Shown: positions 35,236-44,129 of the stretch, piece after piece | Layout of the letters: the number at the start of each line of letters is the position of its first letter | Numbering within the stretch: the stretch's first letter is position 1 | From: Chitinimonas viridis | GTDB taxonomy: Bacteria; Pseudomonadota; Gammaproteobacteria; Burkholderiales; Chitinimonadaceae | NCBI RefSeq assembly: GCF_030409555.1 | Contig: NZ_JAUFPU010000009.1 | Location: 1-64,000 of the forward strand | Length of the DNA stretch: 64,000 nucleotides | Direction of reading: 5' to 3' | Program-made: the position numbers and the translations under genes | Notes under the pieces: generated by a model | What the model was told of the DNA's origin: nothing | What the model saw: the letters and a program-made list of their open reading frames with translations, nothing else | The model's database searches: none

Positions 35236-36632
35236 TGATGCTGAAGAAAACCTTCCTGGCTGGCTTGATTGCGCTGGCCGGTTCTGCCCTGGCAAGCGAA
35301 TTCCGCTTGCCGGCCTATGCCACGGCCAAGCTGCCGAACGGTCTCAATGTTTACCTGATGGAGCGCCATGACGTACCGCTGGTGGCGGTGCGTGTGATCA
35401 GCCGTGCTGGCGGCGCGCTGGATGGCACGCAGGCTGGCCTGGCCAATCTGACGGCAGATGGCGTGCTGCTAGGCAGCAAGAAGTACAGCAAGCAGGCGCT
35501 GGATGACGCCTTTGATTTCCGCGGCGCCGATATTGGCGGTGGCAGCGGTGTGGAGTTCAGCATGGTAGCCGCCAGTTTTGCTCGCGATGATGTGGCGACC
35601 CTGCTGCCCATGCTGGCCGATATCGTCCAGCAACCGAGTTTTCCAGAGCATGAGTTCGGCAAGCTGCGGGCACGCACCATGGATGAGCTGAAGCAGGCCA
35701 AGGAAAGCCCGCGCAACGTCATACGCAGCTATTACGCCAAGCTGCTATATGGCGAAGGTGTCTACGGCAATCCGATAGAGGGGACAGGCAGCAGCCTGGC
35801 CAAGCTCAAGCGCAGCGATCTGGCGGCTTTCCATCGTCGCTACTATCGGCCTGATACCTCGGCCGTGGTGGTGGTAGGCGATTTCAAGACCGCTGAAATG
35901 CGAGGCCAGATCGAGAAGCTGTTCGGCGGTTGGCGCGCCGAGGGTGCGGCACCGGCGGTATTGCCGGCGAGCCCCATCCAGGCCAGCAAGGCGCGGGTAT
36001 TGCTGGTGAACAAGGAGGATGCGCGCGAGACCACCTTCCTGTTTGGCGGTGCGGGTATCTCGCGCGGCGACCCGGACTATGTACCCTTGCAGGTGATCAA
36101 TACGGTGCTGGGAGGACGCTTCACCTCCTGGCTCAATGATGAGCTGCGGGTGAACTCCGGCCTGACCTATGGGGCTGGCAGCGGCTTTACCACCTATGGC
36201 CAGAACGGCACATTTGCGGTGTCCAGCTTTACCGCACTGCCCAAGACCGAAGCGGCGCTGGCGCTGGCCACCGAAACCTATCAGCGGCTGTGGACGCGCG
36301 GCATTGATGCCGAGACGCTGGAATCGGCCAAGGCCTATGTGAAGGGACAGTTCCCACCCCGGTATGAGACGGGTGCGCAGCTTGCCGGCTTGCTGGGCGA
36401 GATGTTCATCTACGGTTTTGGCGATGAGCAGGTCAATCAGTTCAGCCAGAAGGTGGATAGCCTGACGCCGGAGCAGGCGCGTGTCCTGATAGACAAGCAT
36501 TTCCCCAAGGACAAGCTGCAAATGGTGCTGGTCGGCAAGGCCGAGGCCATACGGCCCATCGCTGCCAAGTATGGCGAGGTGCTGGAAGTGGATATCAAGG
36601 CGGATGGTTTTGCCGCCAAGGCAGCCAGATAA
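35235..36632 (+). CDS. M16-family peptidase-like protein, non-catalytic subunit
   Basis: This 465-residue protein has a Sec signal (KTFLAGLIALAGSALAS). Where the active partner has H-x-x-E-H it has AGLANLTADGVLLG, so it cannot bind zinc in the same way. It does keep the R/Y-type substrate motif in the second half (ELRVNSGLTYGAGSGF). This split of roles is known for bacterial M16 pairs, in which the inactive half supplies part of the substrate site. It starts at TGATG from the partner gene with AAGGAGG just upstream. An alternative ATG lies one codon later (35238). A strong terminator ends the pair. Confidence 0.92.
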   Translation: MMLKKTFLAGLIALAGSALASEFRLPAYATAKLPNGLNVYLMERHDVPLVAVRVISRAGGALDGTQAGLANLTADGVLLGSKKYSKQALDDAFDFRGADIGGGSGVEFSMVAASFARDDVATLLPMLADIVQQPSFPEHEFGKLRARTMDELKQAKESPRNVIRSYYAKLLYGEGVYGNPIEGTGSSLAKLKRSDLAAFHRRYYRPDTSAVVVVGDFKTAEMRGQIEKLFGGWRAEGAAPAVLPASPIQASKARVLLVNKEDARETTFLFGGAGISRGDPDYVPLQVINTVLGGRFTSWLNDELRVNSGLTYGAGSGFTTYGQNGTFAVSSFTALPKTEAALALATETYQRLWTRGIDAETLESAKAYVKGQFPPRYETGAQLAGLLGEMFIYGFGDEQVNQFSQKVDSLTPEQARVLIDKHFPKDKLQMVLVGKAEAIRPIAAKYGEVLEVDIKADGFAAKAAR

Positions 36633-36675
36633 GCCGTTGCTGCAAGCTTGCGGTCACGCAAGAAGAAGTACCCAG

Positions 36676-36701
36676 AACGCCACGGTCAGCCGTGGCGTTT
36701 T
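36676..36701 (+). terminator. Rho-independent terminator after the M16 pair
   Basis: AACGCCACGG (36676-36685) and CCGTGGCGTT (36690-36699) form a perfect ten-bp stem with a four-base loop, ending in TTTT. Confidence 0.92.
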
Positions 36702-36743
36702 GCTGGGCGGACGGGGCGACTGTGTCGGCCACTGGCCATCAGG

Positions 36744-36763
36744 TGTACCGGGCTTGCGGTACA
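36744..36763 (+). promoter_or_regulatory. Inverted repeat upstream of benE
   Basis: TGTACCG and CGGTACA (7-bp perfect arms, six-base gap) lie 48 bases before the benE start codon. The 13-bp half-site spacing suits a dimeric helix-turn-helix regulator. No regulator gene is adjacent. Confidence 0.45.
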
Positions 36764-36811
36764 TGGGCTAGTCTATTGTCTGGCTGTCCCTAATTGCTGG
36801 CGCCCCCTGAC

Positions 36812-37987
36812 ATGTACAAGCTGATCCCCCTGCCGTCACTTGCTGCCGGTTTCATCACCGTATTGGTGGGCTATACCAGCTCGGCGGCCATTATCTTCCA
36901 GGCGGCCCGGGCGGCTGGCGCCACGCCGGCTGAACTGGCTTCCTGGCTGATGGTGCTGGGTTTTGCCATGGGGCTGACCTGCATAGGTCTGTCGTTACGC
37001 TACCGTATTCCTGTCTCTACCGCCTGGTCCACCCCTGGCGCAGCCTTGCTGACCACCAGCCTGGCGGGCTACAGCATGGGTGAGGCCATCGGTGCGTTTG
37101 TCTTCTCGGCGGCCTTGATTACGCTGTGCGGCATAACGGGCTGGTTTGAACGGGCGATGAAATACATTCCGCTGTCCATTGCGGCGGCCATGTTGGCAGG
37201 GGTGTTGCTGAAATTCGGCATCAATGCCTTTACTGCCATGCAGGGGCAGTTCTGGGTAGTGCTGCCCATGTTCCTGGCTTATCTGTTGTTCAAGCGCTTT
37301 TTGCCCCGCTATGCCGTGGTGGCCGTGCTGCTGGTGGGTGGCCTGCTCGCTGCCTGGTTCGGCCTGATCAAGCTGGATGGAGTGAGCTTTGCCATTGCCG
37401 CGCCAGTCTGGACCACACCGCAGTTCAGCTGGACTGCCATGATGGGCATAGGCCTGCCGCTGTTTATTGTCACCATGGCCTCGCAGAACATCCCCGGTGT
37501 TGCGGTGCTGCGCTCCTCTGGCTATGAGCCGCCGGTTTCGGCCCTGGTGGGCTGGACGGGCTTCACCAATCTGCTGCTGGCGCCGTTCGGCTGTTTTGCG
37601 CTTAATCTGGCGGCCATCACGGCCGCCATCTGCGCCGGCAAGGAGGCGCACGAAGACCCTGCGCAGCGGTATCGCGCCAGCGTGGCTGCTGGTGGCTTCT
37701 ACCTGTTGTTGGGCTTGCTGGGCGGTTCGGTCGGGGCCTTGTTTGCGGCCTTCCCCACTGAGTTGGTCTTGGCCATTGCCGGCATTGCCTTGTTCGGTGC
37801 GTTATCCAGCGGCCTTGCCTTGGCCATGCGCGAGGACAACCAGCGTGAGCCGGCCTTGATCACCTTTCTGGTGACGGCATCGGGCGTCAGCCTGGGTGGC
37901 ATAGGCTCTGCTTTCTGGGGGTTGGTGGCTGGCGTGCTGGCATTGGTGGTACTGAATCTGCGGGCTGCCAAGCCCAAGGCGGCCTGA
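36812..37987 (+). CDS. benE: BenE-family benzoate/proton symporter-like transporter
   Basis: This inner-membrane protein of 391 residues has about 12 predicted helices. Seen family motifs include AGFITVLVGYTSSAAIIFQAA, RIPVSTAWSTPGAALL, FIVTMASQNIPGVAVLRSSGY and FGCFALNLAAITAAICAG. BenE proteins carry benzoate, but this family is also found in organisms with no benzoate pathway, and no such genes are here, so the substrate is open. The ATG at 36812 is used. The stop overlaps the start of the next gene by one base (TGATG), linking it with the aminopeptidase lipoprotein. An unassigned inverted repeat lies upstream. Confidence 0.88.
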   Translation: MYKLIPLPSLAAGFITVLVGYTSSAAIIFQAARAAGATPAELASWLMVLGFAMGLTCIGLSLRYRIPVSTAWSTPGAALLTTSLAGYSMGEAIGAFVFSAALITLCGITGWFERAMKYIPLSIAAAMLAGVLLKFGINAFTAMQGQFWVVLPMFLAYLLFKRFLPRYAVVAVLLVGGLLAAWFGLIKLDGVSFAIAAPVWTTPQFSWTAMMGIGLPLFIVTMASQNIPGVAVLRSSGYEPPVSALVGWTGFTNLLLAPFGCFALNLAAITAAICAGKEAHEDPAQRYRASVAAGGFYLLLGLLGGSVGALFAAFPTELVLAIAGIALFGALSSGLALAMREDNQREPALITFLVTASGVSLGGIGSAFWGLVAGVLALVVLNLRAAKPKAA

Positions 37988-39093
37988 TGGCTGCGTGGCT
38001 GGGGCGGCTGCTGGGGTTGTTGTTCTGCCTGGGGTTGTCGGGCTGCGCCAGCGTGGCGTTCGTTGGCCAGGCGGCAACCGGGCAGGCAGAGGTCATGAAT
38101 AAAGCCAGGGCTATAGACGAGGTACTGGCCGACCCGGCGACCACGCCCGAGACGGCGAACAAGTTGAGGCTGGCGCAACGGCTGCGTGAGTTCGCCATAC
38201 GCGAGCTGAAGCTGCCCGACAACGCCAGCTACACCCGCTATGCTGATTTGGGCCGCCCCTATGCGCTGTGGAACATCGTCAGCACACCGCCGTTGTCGCT
38301 TAAACCGCAGGAAAGCTGCTTCCCTATCGCCGGTTGCCTGAGCTATAGGGGCTATTACAGCGAAGCCGAAGCCCAGCAATATGCCGAATCACGCAAGGCA
38401 CTGGGCGAGGATGTATTCCTCTACGGTGTTCCCGCTTATTCCACCTTGGGCTGGTTTTCGGATCCCTTGCTCAATACAACTCTGCGCTACGACAAGGCTG
38501 TGCTTGCCAGGCTGATCTTTCACGAACTGGCCCATCAGCAGCTCTATATCAAGGACGACAGTGGTTTCAACGAAGCTTTTGCCACGGCCGTGGAGTTGGA
38601 GGGCTACGAGCGCTGGCTGGCACAGGAGGGCGATGTGGCGGCGCGCGAGGCTTATCCCAGGGCGGAGCAGCGGCGGCAGGCCTTCAGGCGGCTGATGGAG
38701 CAGGGCAGGGCATTGCTGGAGGCGGTCTATGCCAGCGAGCAGGCCGATGACGCAAAGCGTGCTGCCAAAGTCGAGATACAGACTGAACTGGAGCGTGGTT
38801 ATCAGGCGCTGAAGGCAGAGTGGGGAGGCTATCTGGGCTATGACGCCTGGTTCCAGCCCCATCCCAACAATGCCCATATGGCGTCTCTGGCGACCTACCA
38901 CGAGAAGGTACCGGCATTTCGGGCCTTGTTCAGGCAGCTGGGGGGCGATTTTTCGGCGTTTTATCTGGCGGTGCGCCAGTTGGCAGAAAAAAATCGGGCC
39001 GCCCGCGATGAAGCGCTGGCGGCCCTGAGAAGCGCTGCTGTCATAGGGGAGACGCAGCACGGAGCAACAACACCGTCCACAGCAGCACCCTGA
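37987..39093 (+). CDS. Putative aminopeptidase lipoprotein (DUF2265-type)
   Basis: This 368-residue protein has a lipoprotein signal (LLGLLFCLGLSGCAS, lipidated Cys after LSG), so it is anchored in a membrane facing the periplasm. The zinc motif H179-E-L-A-H183 is followed by NEAFATAVELEG, which provides the next Glu ligand, as in the putative aminopeptidase family PF10023. The C-terminal NNAHMASLATYHEKVPAF is also typical. The last 30 or so residues are Ala/Thr-rich and may be unstructured. It is coupled to benE (TGATG). A role in cell-wall or peptide turnover is only inferred. Confidence 0.85.
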   Translation: MAAWLGRLLGLLFCLGLSGCASVAFVGQAATGQAEVMNKARAIDEVLADPATTPETANKLRLAQRLREFAIRELKLPDNASYTRYADLGRPYALWNIVSTPPLSLKPQESCFPIAGCLSYRGYYSEAEAQQYAESRKALGEDVFLYGVPAYSTLGWFSDPLLNTTLRYDKAVLARLIFHELAHQQLYIKDDSGFNEAFATAVELEGYERWLAQEGDVAAREAYPRAEQRRQAFRRLMEQGRALLEAVYASEQADDAKRAAKVEIQTELERGYQALKAEWGGYLGYDAWFQPHPNNAHMASLATYHEKVPAFRALFRQLGGDFSAFYLAVRQLAEKNRAARDEALAALRSAAVIGETQHGATTPSTAAP

Positions 39094-39338
39094 GCGTATG
39101 GTCAACATCAGGACGCTGCCCACCCCCCATGCCCTCGGGGAGAGGAGGAAGGGGGAGGGCACAAGAAGGCTTTCTGTCCCGGAACAGCCATCCTGTTGCG
39201 AACCCATTCATCATGCTGCGCTGCGACAAGCCTAGCCATTGGCGGTTTCGGCATTCGGGAAAGCCGCAGTGCGGGGCTTTACCCGGCGCCCGCGCAGCCC
39301 TTTATACCCATCAATGACTTGCGTCCACCAACGGGCGC
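39094..39338. other. Intergenic stretch without a supported gene
   Basis: This follows the aminopeptidase gene. It contains a purine-rich stretch (GGGGAGAGGAGGAAGGGGGAGGG near 39137-39159) of the kind found in many GC-rich intergenic repeats. Short plus-strand frames here and further on lack start signals. The two small minus-strand ORFs described separately fill 39339-39633. Confidence 0.5.
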
Positions 39339-39470
39339 TCAATCGTCCACGGTGGCGCAACGCCAGGCCATGGCCAGCAGGGCAAGCAACAGAAGGCCTA
39401 GCACGTCTATCAGTCGAATGCGCAGGCCTGGCTGGCGCGGTGGCGCAGCAATCAGCGGCTCAGCCAGCAT
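39339..39470 (-). CDS. Possible 43-residue single-span membrane protein
   Basis: An ATG at 39470, inside the end of the upstream small ORF, opens 43 codons. The product starts MLAEPLIAAPPRQPG and has one strong membrane segment, LIDVLGLLLLALLAMAW. It overlaps the preceding 57-codon ORF by 11 bases, as in translational coupling, and both encode one-span proteins. That arrangement makes a real pair more likely than either ORF alone. There is no recognised family and no separate ribosome binding site. Confidence 0.4.
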   Translation of the reverse strand: MLAEPLIAAPPRQPGLRIRLIDVLGLLLLALLAMAWRCATVDD

Positions 39471-39633
39471 GGCGAGTGCCTGCTTGGGCCAGCACCGGCG
39501 AATCTGGCTGGGTAGGGGCGGCGGGCCGAGGGTCGGACACCAGTGCGTAGGTAAACAGCACGGTGACTGCGATGGTCAGCAGCGGTTCGGCAAATAAGGC
39601 AAACGGTTTCTGATGGAGCGGTGAGTAAGGCAT
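39460..39633 (-). CDS. Possible 57-residue single-span membrane protein
   Basis: The product starts MPYSPLHQKPFALFAE and has one membrane segment (LLTIAVTVLFTYALV) followed by a Pro/Ala-rich tail. An in-frame ATG at 39669 would add 12 residues. No clear ribosome binding site is seen before either start. It overlaps the 43-codon ORF downstream. It is divergent from nrdR. I do not recognise the protein; it may be a small membrane subunit or a chance frame. Confidence 0.4.
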   Translation of the reverse strand: MPYSPLHQKPFALFAEPLLTIAVTVLFTYALVSDPRPAAPTQPDSPVLAQAGTRHAG

Positions 39634-39815
39634 GGTTAGCTTTGCGAGGTGATTTGTGCGTTGCAGCATAGGTGGCGTTTGTTACGTCTGATCGAAATCG
39701 GCATGACAGACGTATTTCTGCGCTGACCGCGCCCAGCTACCTGTTGACCGGTTTTAGCCCGCTGCAGGCCGCGCCACGGTTAGAATGCGTGCTATTCAAG
39801 TAGCGGAGCAGCGAG

Positions 39816-40268
39816 ATGAAATGCCCGTTCTGTGGCTCGGCCGATACCCAGGTGGTCGATACCCGCCTTTCGGAAGAAGGCGATAGCATCAGGCGACGGC
39901 GCAAATGTGCCGGGTGCGACAAGCGCTTTACCACTTTCGAGACGGCCGAGGTCAGGCCGCCACAAGTGGTGAAGGCCAATGGCAGCCGTGCCGACTACGA
40001 CAGCGACAAGGTAAGGGTAAGCTTTCACCGTGCCTTGCATAAGCGGCCGGTGCCTACCCAGCTGGTGGATGAAGCTATTGCCCGGATAGACCAGAAAGTG
40101 TTGTCGCTGGGCGAGCGCGAAGTTGAGTCGCGGCGTATAGGCGAGATGGTGATGGCCGAACTGGCCAAGCTGGACAAGGTGGCATATATCCGCTTCGCCT
40201 CGGTGTACCGCAGCTTTCAGGATGTGGATGATTTCCGCGACTTGATACGAGAGGTGAGCAAGAAATGA
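39816..40268 (+). CDS. nrdR: Transcriptional repressor NrdR
   Basis: This 150-residue repressor of ribonucleotide reductase genes senses ATP/dATP. The zinc ribbon is complete (C3, C6, C31, C34), and the ATP-cone follows with [24 protein letters not shown] and later [17 protein letters not shown], the typical ending of the family. The ATG at 39816 is preceded by a weak purine-rich site, and a TAGAAT -10 element lies at 39781-39786. It overlaps the next gene by four bases (ATGA). nrdR at the head of a rib operon is a common arrangement in this group of bacteria. Confidence 0.96.
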   Translation: MKCPFCGSADTQVVDTRLSEEGDSIRRRRKCAGCDKRFTTFETAEVRPPQVVKANGSRADYDSDKVRVSFHRALHKRPVPTQLVDEAIARIDQKVLSLGEREVESRRIGEMVMAELAKLDKVAYIRFASVYRSFQDVDDFRDLIREVSKK

Positions 40269-41338
40269 AGTTGAGCCGCCAAGATCTGACGCATGCCGAG
40301 ACACAGGGAGTACTGCAGGCGGGCCAGGCAGATGCCTTGTGGCAGTTCCTCACTCAAGCCAATCCGGATGATCACGCGCAATTCCGGTTTGCCCATGTGC
40401 TCTATTACCTGGGCGGGGCAATCGCCATAGCGGCCATGAGCCTGTTCATGACCGTGGGCTACGCTACCTGGGGACCGGTTTCTCTGACGGTTTTCGCAGT
40501 TGCCTATGGTTTTCTGGCCTGGCGCCTGGGTGTCTGGTTTCTGGAGTCCAAGCAGCTGCGCATCCCCGCTGGCATTCTGCTGACGCTGGCCATTGTGCTG
40601 GTGCCCCTGGCGGTTTATGGCGTAGAGGCTGCCATGGGCCACTGGGACGATGGGGGGCAATACAGCGATTTCCATGTCTGGATAGATTGGCGCTGGCTGA
40701 TCATGGAGCTGGCCACGCTTGTGGCCGCTGCCGTCATGCTGTGGCGCTACAGGCTGCCGTTCATGACCATGCCCGTGGCCGTCACACTCTGGTATATGAG
40801 CATGGACGTGGCGGCCTGGATCGCTATGGGCTTGGCCAATTCAGACGACTACAGTAGCTATTTCGCTTCGGTGTGGGATCTGCGCAAGTTTGTCTCACTG
40901 GGATTTGGCTTGCTGATGCTGGTCTTGGCACTGGTGATAGACCTGCGTACCCGGATGTTGAAGCAGGACTATGCGTTCTGGCTCTATTTGTTCGGGCTGC
41001 TGGCCTTTTGGGGGGCGCTGTCAGCCATGGATTCGGGTAGCCAGTTCGGCAAGCTCATCTATTGCGGCATCAATCTGGGCTTGATCTTTGTCGGTGCAGT
41101 CCTGTCACGCCGTGCCTTTGCCGTTTTCGGCGGGCTGGGGGTGGCGGGTTATCTGGGCTATCTGGCGTACGATGTCTTCGAGGATAGCCTGCTGTTTGCC
41201 TTTACCTTGAGCCTGATCGGCCTGGCTATCGTGTTTGCTGGGGTATGGTGGAACAAGCATGGCGCTGCGCTGGGTAGCCGCTGGCGGCGCCGCATCTCTC
41301 CCCAGTTGGCGGAGTTGATCGAGGCCAGGCAGGCATGA
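40265..41338 (+). CDS. DUF2157-like multi-span membrane protein
   Basis: This 357-residue protein has a soluble N-terminal part with a helix-turn pattern ([22 protein letters not shown]) and then about ten predicted membrane helices, for example [18 protein letters not shown] and [13 protein letters not shown]. The layout fits DUF2157, a family of unknown function. It overlaps nrdR by four bases on one side and ribD by four on the other, so it is firmly inside the operon. It has no known link to riboflavin or dNTP metabolism. The C-terminus is basic ([10 protein letters not shown]). Confidence 0.75.
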   Translation: MKLSRQDLTHAETQGVLQAGQADALWQFLTQANPDDHAQFRFAHVLYYLGGAIAIAAMSLFMTVGYATWGPVSLTVFAVAYGFLAWRLGVWFLESKQLRIPAGILLTLAIVLVPLAVYGVEAAMGHWDDGGQYSDFHVWIDWRWLIMELATLVAAAVMLWRYRLPFMTMPVAVTLWYMSMDVAAWIAMGLANSDDYSSYFASVWDLRKFVSLGFGLLMLVLALVIDLRTRMLKQDYAFWLYLFGLLAFWGALSAMDSGSQFGKLIYCGINLGLIFVGAVLSRRAFAVFGGLGVAGYLGYLAYDVFEDSLLFAFTLSLIGLAIVFAGVWWNKHGAALGSRWRRRISPQLAELIEARQA

Positions 41339-42444
41339 GTTTCAGTGCAGCTGACCATGGTTTTATGGCGCAGGCCTTGCGCATGGCGGAGGGTGGGCGG
41401 TGCATCACCACGCCCAACCCCAGCGTGGGTTGCGTGCTGGTGCGTGATGGCAGGCTTATCGGCCAGGGCCATACCCAGATTGCTGGTGGCCCGCACGCCG
41501 AGGTCATGGCCTTGCGTGATGCGGTCGCCAGGGGCGAGACCCCGGCGGGCGCCACGGCCTATGTCACCCTGGAGCCCTGTGCCCATTACGGCCGTACGCC
41601 ACCCTGCGCCAAGGGTTTGATCGAGGCGGGCGTTGTCAGGGTGGTGGCTGCCCTGGTCGATCCGCATACCTTGGTGGCGGGCAAGGGCTTGGCCATGTTG
41701 CGAGAAGCGGGCGTTGCGGCCGAGGTCGGCCTGATGGCGACGGAAGCACGTGAGTCGCTGAAGGGTTTTCTGTCCCGTATCGAGCGGCAGCGGCCTTGGT
41801 TGCGGCTAAAACTGGCAGCCAGCCTGGATGGCAAGACAGCGCTGGTCAACGGCGAATCGCAATGGATTACCGGGCCGGCGGCCAGGGCCGATGTGCAGAG
41901 ACTGCGTGCCCGCTCCTGCGCCATGTTGACGGGTAGCGGCACGGTGCTGAAGGACGACCCCCTGCTGACGGTGCGTGAGCTGGATGGGCTTGCCTGGGGC
42001 GGCCGGCAGCCGCTACGCGTCGTGCTCGACAGCCGTGCCCAGCTGCCGGTCAGTGCACGCATGCTGACGGCGCCGGGCAAGACGCTGGTGATTACTGCAG
42101 ATGCGCCGTCCAAGCACGCTGATGCCTTGCGGGAGGCCGGGGCCGAGGTGGTGGCCCTGCCGGATGGTGCAGGGCGGGTTGATCTGGCCGCTACGCTGGC
42201 CTTGCTGGGGCAGCGCGGTATGAATGAGGTGACGGTGGAATCGGGTGGGCGCTTGAATGGCGCCTGGCTGCAAAGCGGCTTGGTGGATGAGCTGGTGCTG
42301 TACCAGGCGCCTGTCCTGCTGGGGAGTGCCGCTGCCCATATGGCGGATTTCAGTCTGGCACGGCTGGCCGACAAACTGGCGCCAAGGCTGGTGGATAGCC
42401 GCCAGGTGGGGGCAGATATGCGCTACACCCTGCGCTTTGATTGA
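41335..42444 (+). CDS. ribD: Bifunctional riboflavin biosynthesis deaminase/reductase
   Basis: This 369-residue cytosolic enzyme carries out the second and third steps of riboflavin synthesis. The N-terminal deaminase has the zinc site H54-A-E56 and C82...C91 in PCAHYGRTPPC, with TPNPSVGCVLV before it. The reductase half starts near residue 150 with LRLKLAASLDGKTA, followed by ITGPAARADVQRLRA and GSGTVLKDDPLLTVR for NADPH binding, and ends with VESGGRLNGAWLQSGLVDELVLYQAP. It overlaps the DUF2157 gene by four bases. Three genes of other function separate it from ribE. Confidence 0.95.
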   Translation: MSFSAADHGFMAQALRMAEGGRCITTPNPSVGCVLVRDGRLIGQGHTQIAGGPHAEVMALRDAVARGETPAGATAYVTLEPCAHYGRTPPCAKGLIEAGVVRVVAALVDPHTLVAGKGLAMLREAGVAAEVGLMATEARESLKGFLSRIERQRPWLRLKLAASLDGKTALVNGESQWITGPAARADVQRLRARSCAMLTGSGTVLKDDPLLTVRELDGLAWGGRQPLRVVLDSRAQLPVSARMLTAPGKTLVITADAPSKHADALREAGAEVVALPDGAGRVDLAATLALLGQRGMNEVTVESGGRLNGAWLQSGLVDELVLYQAPVLLGSAAAHMADFSLARLADKLAPRLVDSRQVGADMRYTLRFD

Positions 42445-42456
42445 GGAGAGTGCTGC

Positions 42457-43077
42457 ATGCGGATAGCCATCGTTACGTTTGACGGTTTCAACGAGCTGGA
42501 CTCATTTATTGCGCTGGGCATGCTGAATCGCCTGCGCGGGCTGGGTTGGCAGGCGGAGATCGCCGGATTGGCGCCGCAACTGACCTCCATGAATGGCGTT
42601 GGCATCAGCAGCCAGCAGCCGCTGGAGTTTGCCAACGAAGCCGAGGTGGTGCTGTTCGGTAGTGGCATCAAGACCCGCGAGGTCGCTGCCGATGCGGCCA
42701 CCTTGGCACGATTGAAGCTGGACCCCGCGCGGCAACTGATCGGTGCCCAGTGCTCCGGCACCTTGTTGATGGCTCGCCTGGGCCTCTTGGGCAGCTTGCC
42801 GGCCTGTACGGATTTGATTACCAAGCCCTGGGTGCAGGAGGCGGGTGTCCACGTGGTGGACGCGCCTTTCCATGCCGAAGGCAATCTGGCGACTGCCGGG
42901 GGCTGCCTGGCCTCGCAGTACCTGGCCAGTTGGGTGATGCTGCGGCTGGCTGGCGAGGCTGCAGCAAAGGAGGCGCTGCACTATGTGGCGCCGGTAGGCG
43001 AGAAGGATAGCTATGTGGCCCGACTGCTGAGCGTGGTGCTGCCCTTCGTGACGCAGCCGCAAGGAACAACGGTTTGA
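42457..43077 (+). CDS. DJ-1/PfpI family protein
   Basis: This 206-residue protein has the glutamine-amidotransferase-like fold. C99 in AQCSGTLL is the nucleophile at the elbow, and VTFDGFNELDSFIALGML near the start carries the acidic partner residue. The family includes isonitrile hydratases, deglycases and chaperones, so the activity cannot be fixed. It begins 12 bases after ribD behind GGAG, and its stop overlaps the TTG start of the next gene. Its place between ribD and ribE is unusual; it may be passive cargo. Confidence 0.82.
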   Translation: MRIAIVTFDGFNELDSFIALGMLNRLRGLGWQAEIAGLAPQLTSMNGVGISSQQPLEFANEAEVVLFGSGIKTREVAADAATLARLKLDPARQLIGAQCSGTLLMARLGLLGSLPACTDLITKPWVQEAGVHVVDAPFHAEGNLATAGGCLASQYLASWVMLRLAGEAAAKEALHYVAPVGEKDSYVARLLSVVLPFVTQPQGTTV

Positions 43078-44129
43078 GCAATAGCCCGATAATACGCCCA
43101 CGCAAATTACGTCGTGGCGATCGCATTGCGGTCGTGACATCGTCCTGGGGCGGGCCGGCAGCCTGCCCCGAGCGTTACCGGCAGGGGAAGCAGCAACTGG
43201 CTGCGGCATTTGGCCTGGAAGTGGTGGAGATGCCGCATACGCTGAAGCCGGCCGACTGGCTGGCGCGCAACCCCCAGGCACGGGCCGAGGATCTGATGCA
43301 GGCTTTTGCCGATCCTTCTGTCGCCGGCATCATCTCTGCCATCGGTGGTGAAGATTCGATACGGCTGTTGCGGCATCTGGATTTCGAGGTGATACGCAAG
43401 CACCCCAAGGTGTATATGGGCTACTCCGACAGTACGGTCAGCCATCTGGCCTGCTACAAGGCGGGTCTAGGCAGCTTTTACGGGCCCAGCATCATGTCCG
43501 GTTTTGCGGAGAACGGGGGGTTGCATGAATACCTGCGTCTGTCGGTGCAACGCCTGTTGTTTGAAGACGGCCCGGCGGGGGAGATACGCCCCAACCCGGA
43601 CGGCTGGGTGGTAGAACAGTATGACTGGACTGATGTGGCCAGCCTGACCCGGCAGCGCCCGCTCAACGTCCCCTTACCGTGGCGCTACCTGCGTGGGCAA
43701 GGGGTGGTGCGGGGACATCTGCTGGGCGGTTGCCTGGATGTGCTGGACATGCTGCGCGGCAGTCGCTGCTGGCCCTCGCTGGCGCAGTGGCAGGGGGCCA
43801 TCCTGTTCCTGGAAACTTCTGAAGATGCGCCAGCCGCCAGCATGCTGCGTTACTTCCTGCGCAATCTGGCTGAGCAGGGCGCGTTGCAGGGGCTGCAGGG
43901 CATACTGCTGGGGCGACCGGGTGGCAAGCTGGCGCCCAGCCGCTTTGTCGAATACGACGATGCCCTGTTGCAGGTGCTGGATGAAGAAGGATTGACCGAG
44001 CTGGCTGTGGTGACCCATATGGACTTTGGCCATACCGACCCCATGTGCGTGCTGCCCTATGGCGCGATGGTCGAGATAGACTGTGATGCCCGTCGCATCA
44101 GCCTGCTGGAGTCGGCAACCCTGCCATGA
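43074..44129 (+). CDS. S66-family peptidase (LD-carboxypeptidase-like)
   Basis: This 351-residue serine peptidase belongs to the LdcA/MccF clan. The nucleophile is S118 in MGYSDSTVSHL, followed by FYGPSIMSGFAENGG. The later Glu and His are expected in the segments LFLETSEDAPA and VTHMDFGHTDPM. LdcA removes the terminal D-Ala from wall tetrapeptides, whereas MccF destroys peptide-nucleotide antibiotics; this sequence looks nearer MccF-type proteins in length and in the YSDST loop. The start is a TTG at 43074, about eight bases after AAGGA. It overlaps the next gene by four bases (ATGA). Confidence 0.82.
   Translation: MSNSPIIRPRKLRRGDRIAVVTSSWGGPAACPERYRQGKQQLAAAFGLEVVEMPHTLKPADWLARNPQARAEDLMQAFADPSVAGIISAIGGEDSIRLLRHLDFEVIRKHPKVYMGYSDSTVSHLACYKAGLGSFYGPSIMSGFAENGGLHEYLRLSVQRLLFEDGPAGEIRPNPDGWVVEQYDWTDVASLTRQRPLNVPLPWRYLRGQGVVRGHLLGGCLDVLDMLRGSRCWPSLAQWQGAILFLETSEDAPAASMLRYFLRNLAEQGALQGLQGILLGRPGGKLAPSRFVEYDDALLQVLDEEGLTELAVVTHMDFGHTDPMCVLPYGAMVEIDCDARRISLLESATLP

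Noticed and set aside
33514-35295. 593-codon open frame on the minus strand
   Set aside because: It is antisense to the acetyl-CoA hydrolase end and the M16 gene, which both have clear families. Long antisense frames come from GC-rich codon use.
39137-39159. Purine-rich intergenic run as a functional element
   Set aside because: Runs of this kind are common in GC-rich intergenic DNA, and no pairing partner or second copy is seen in the window.
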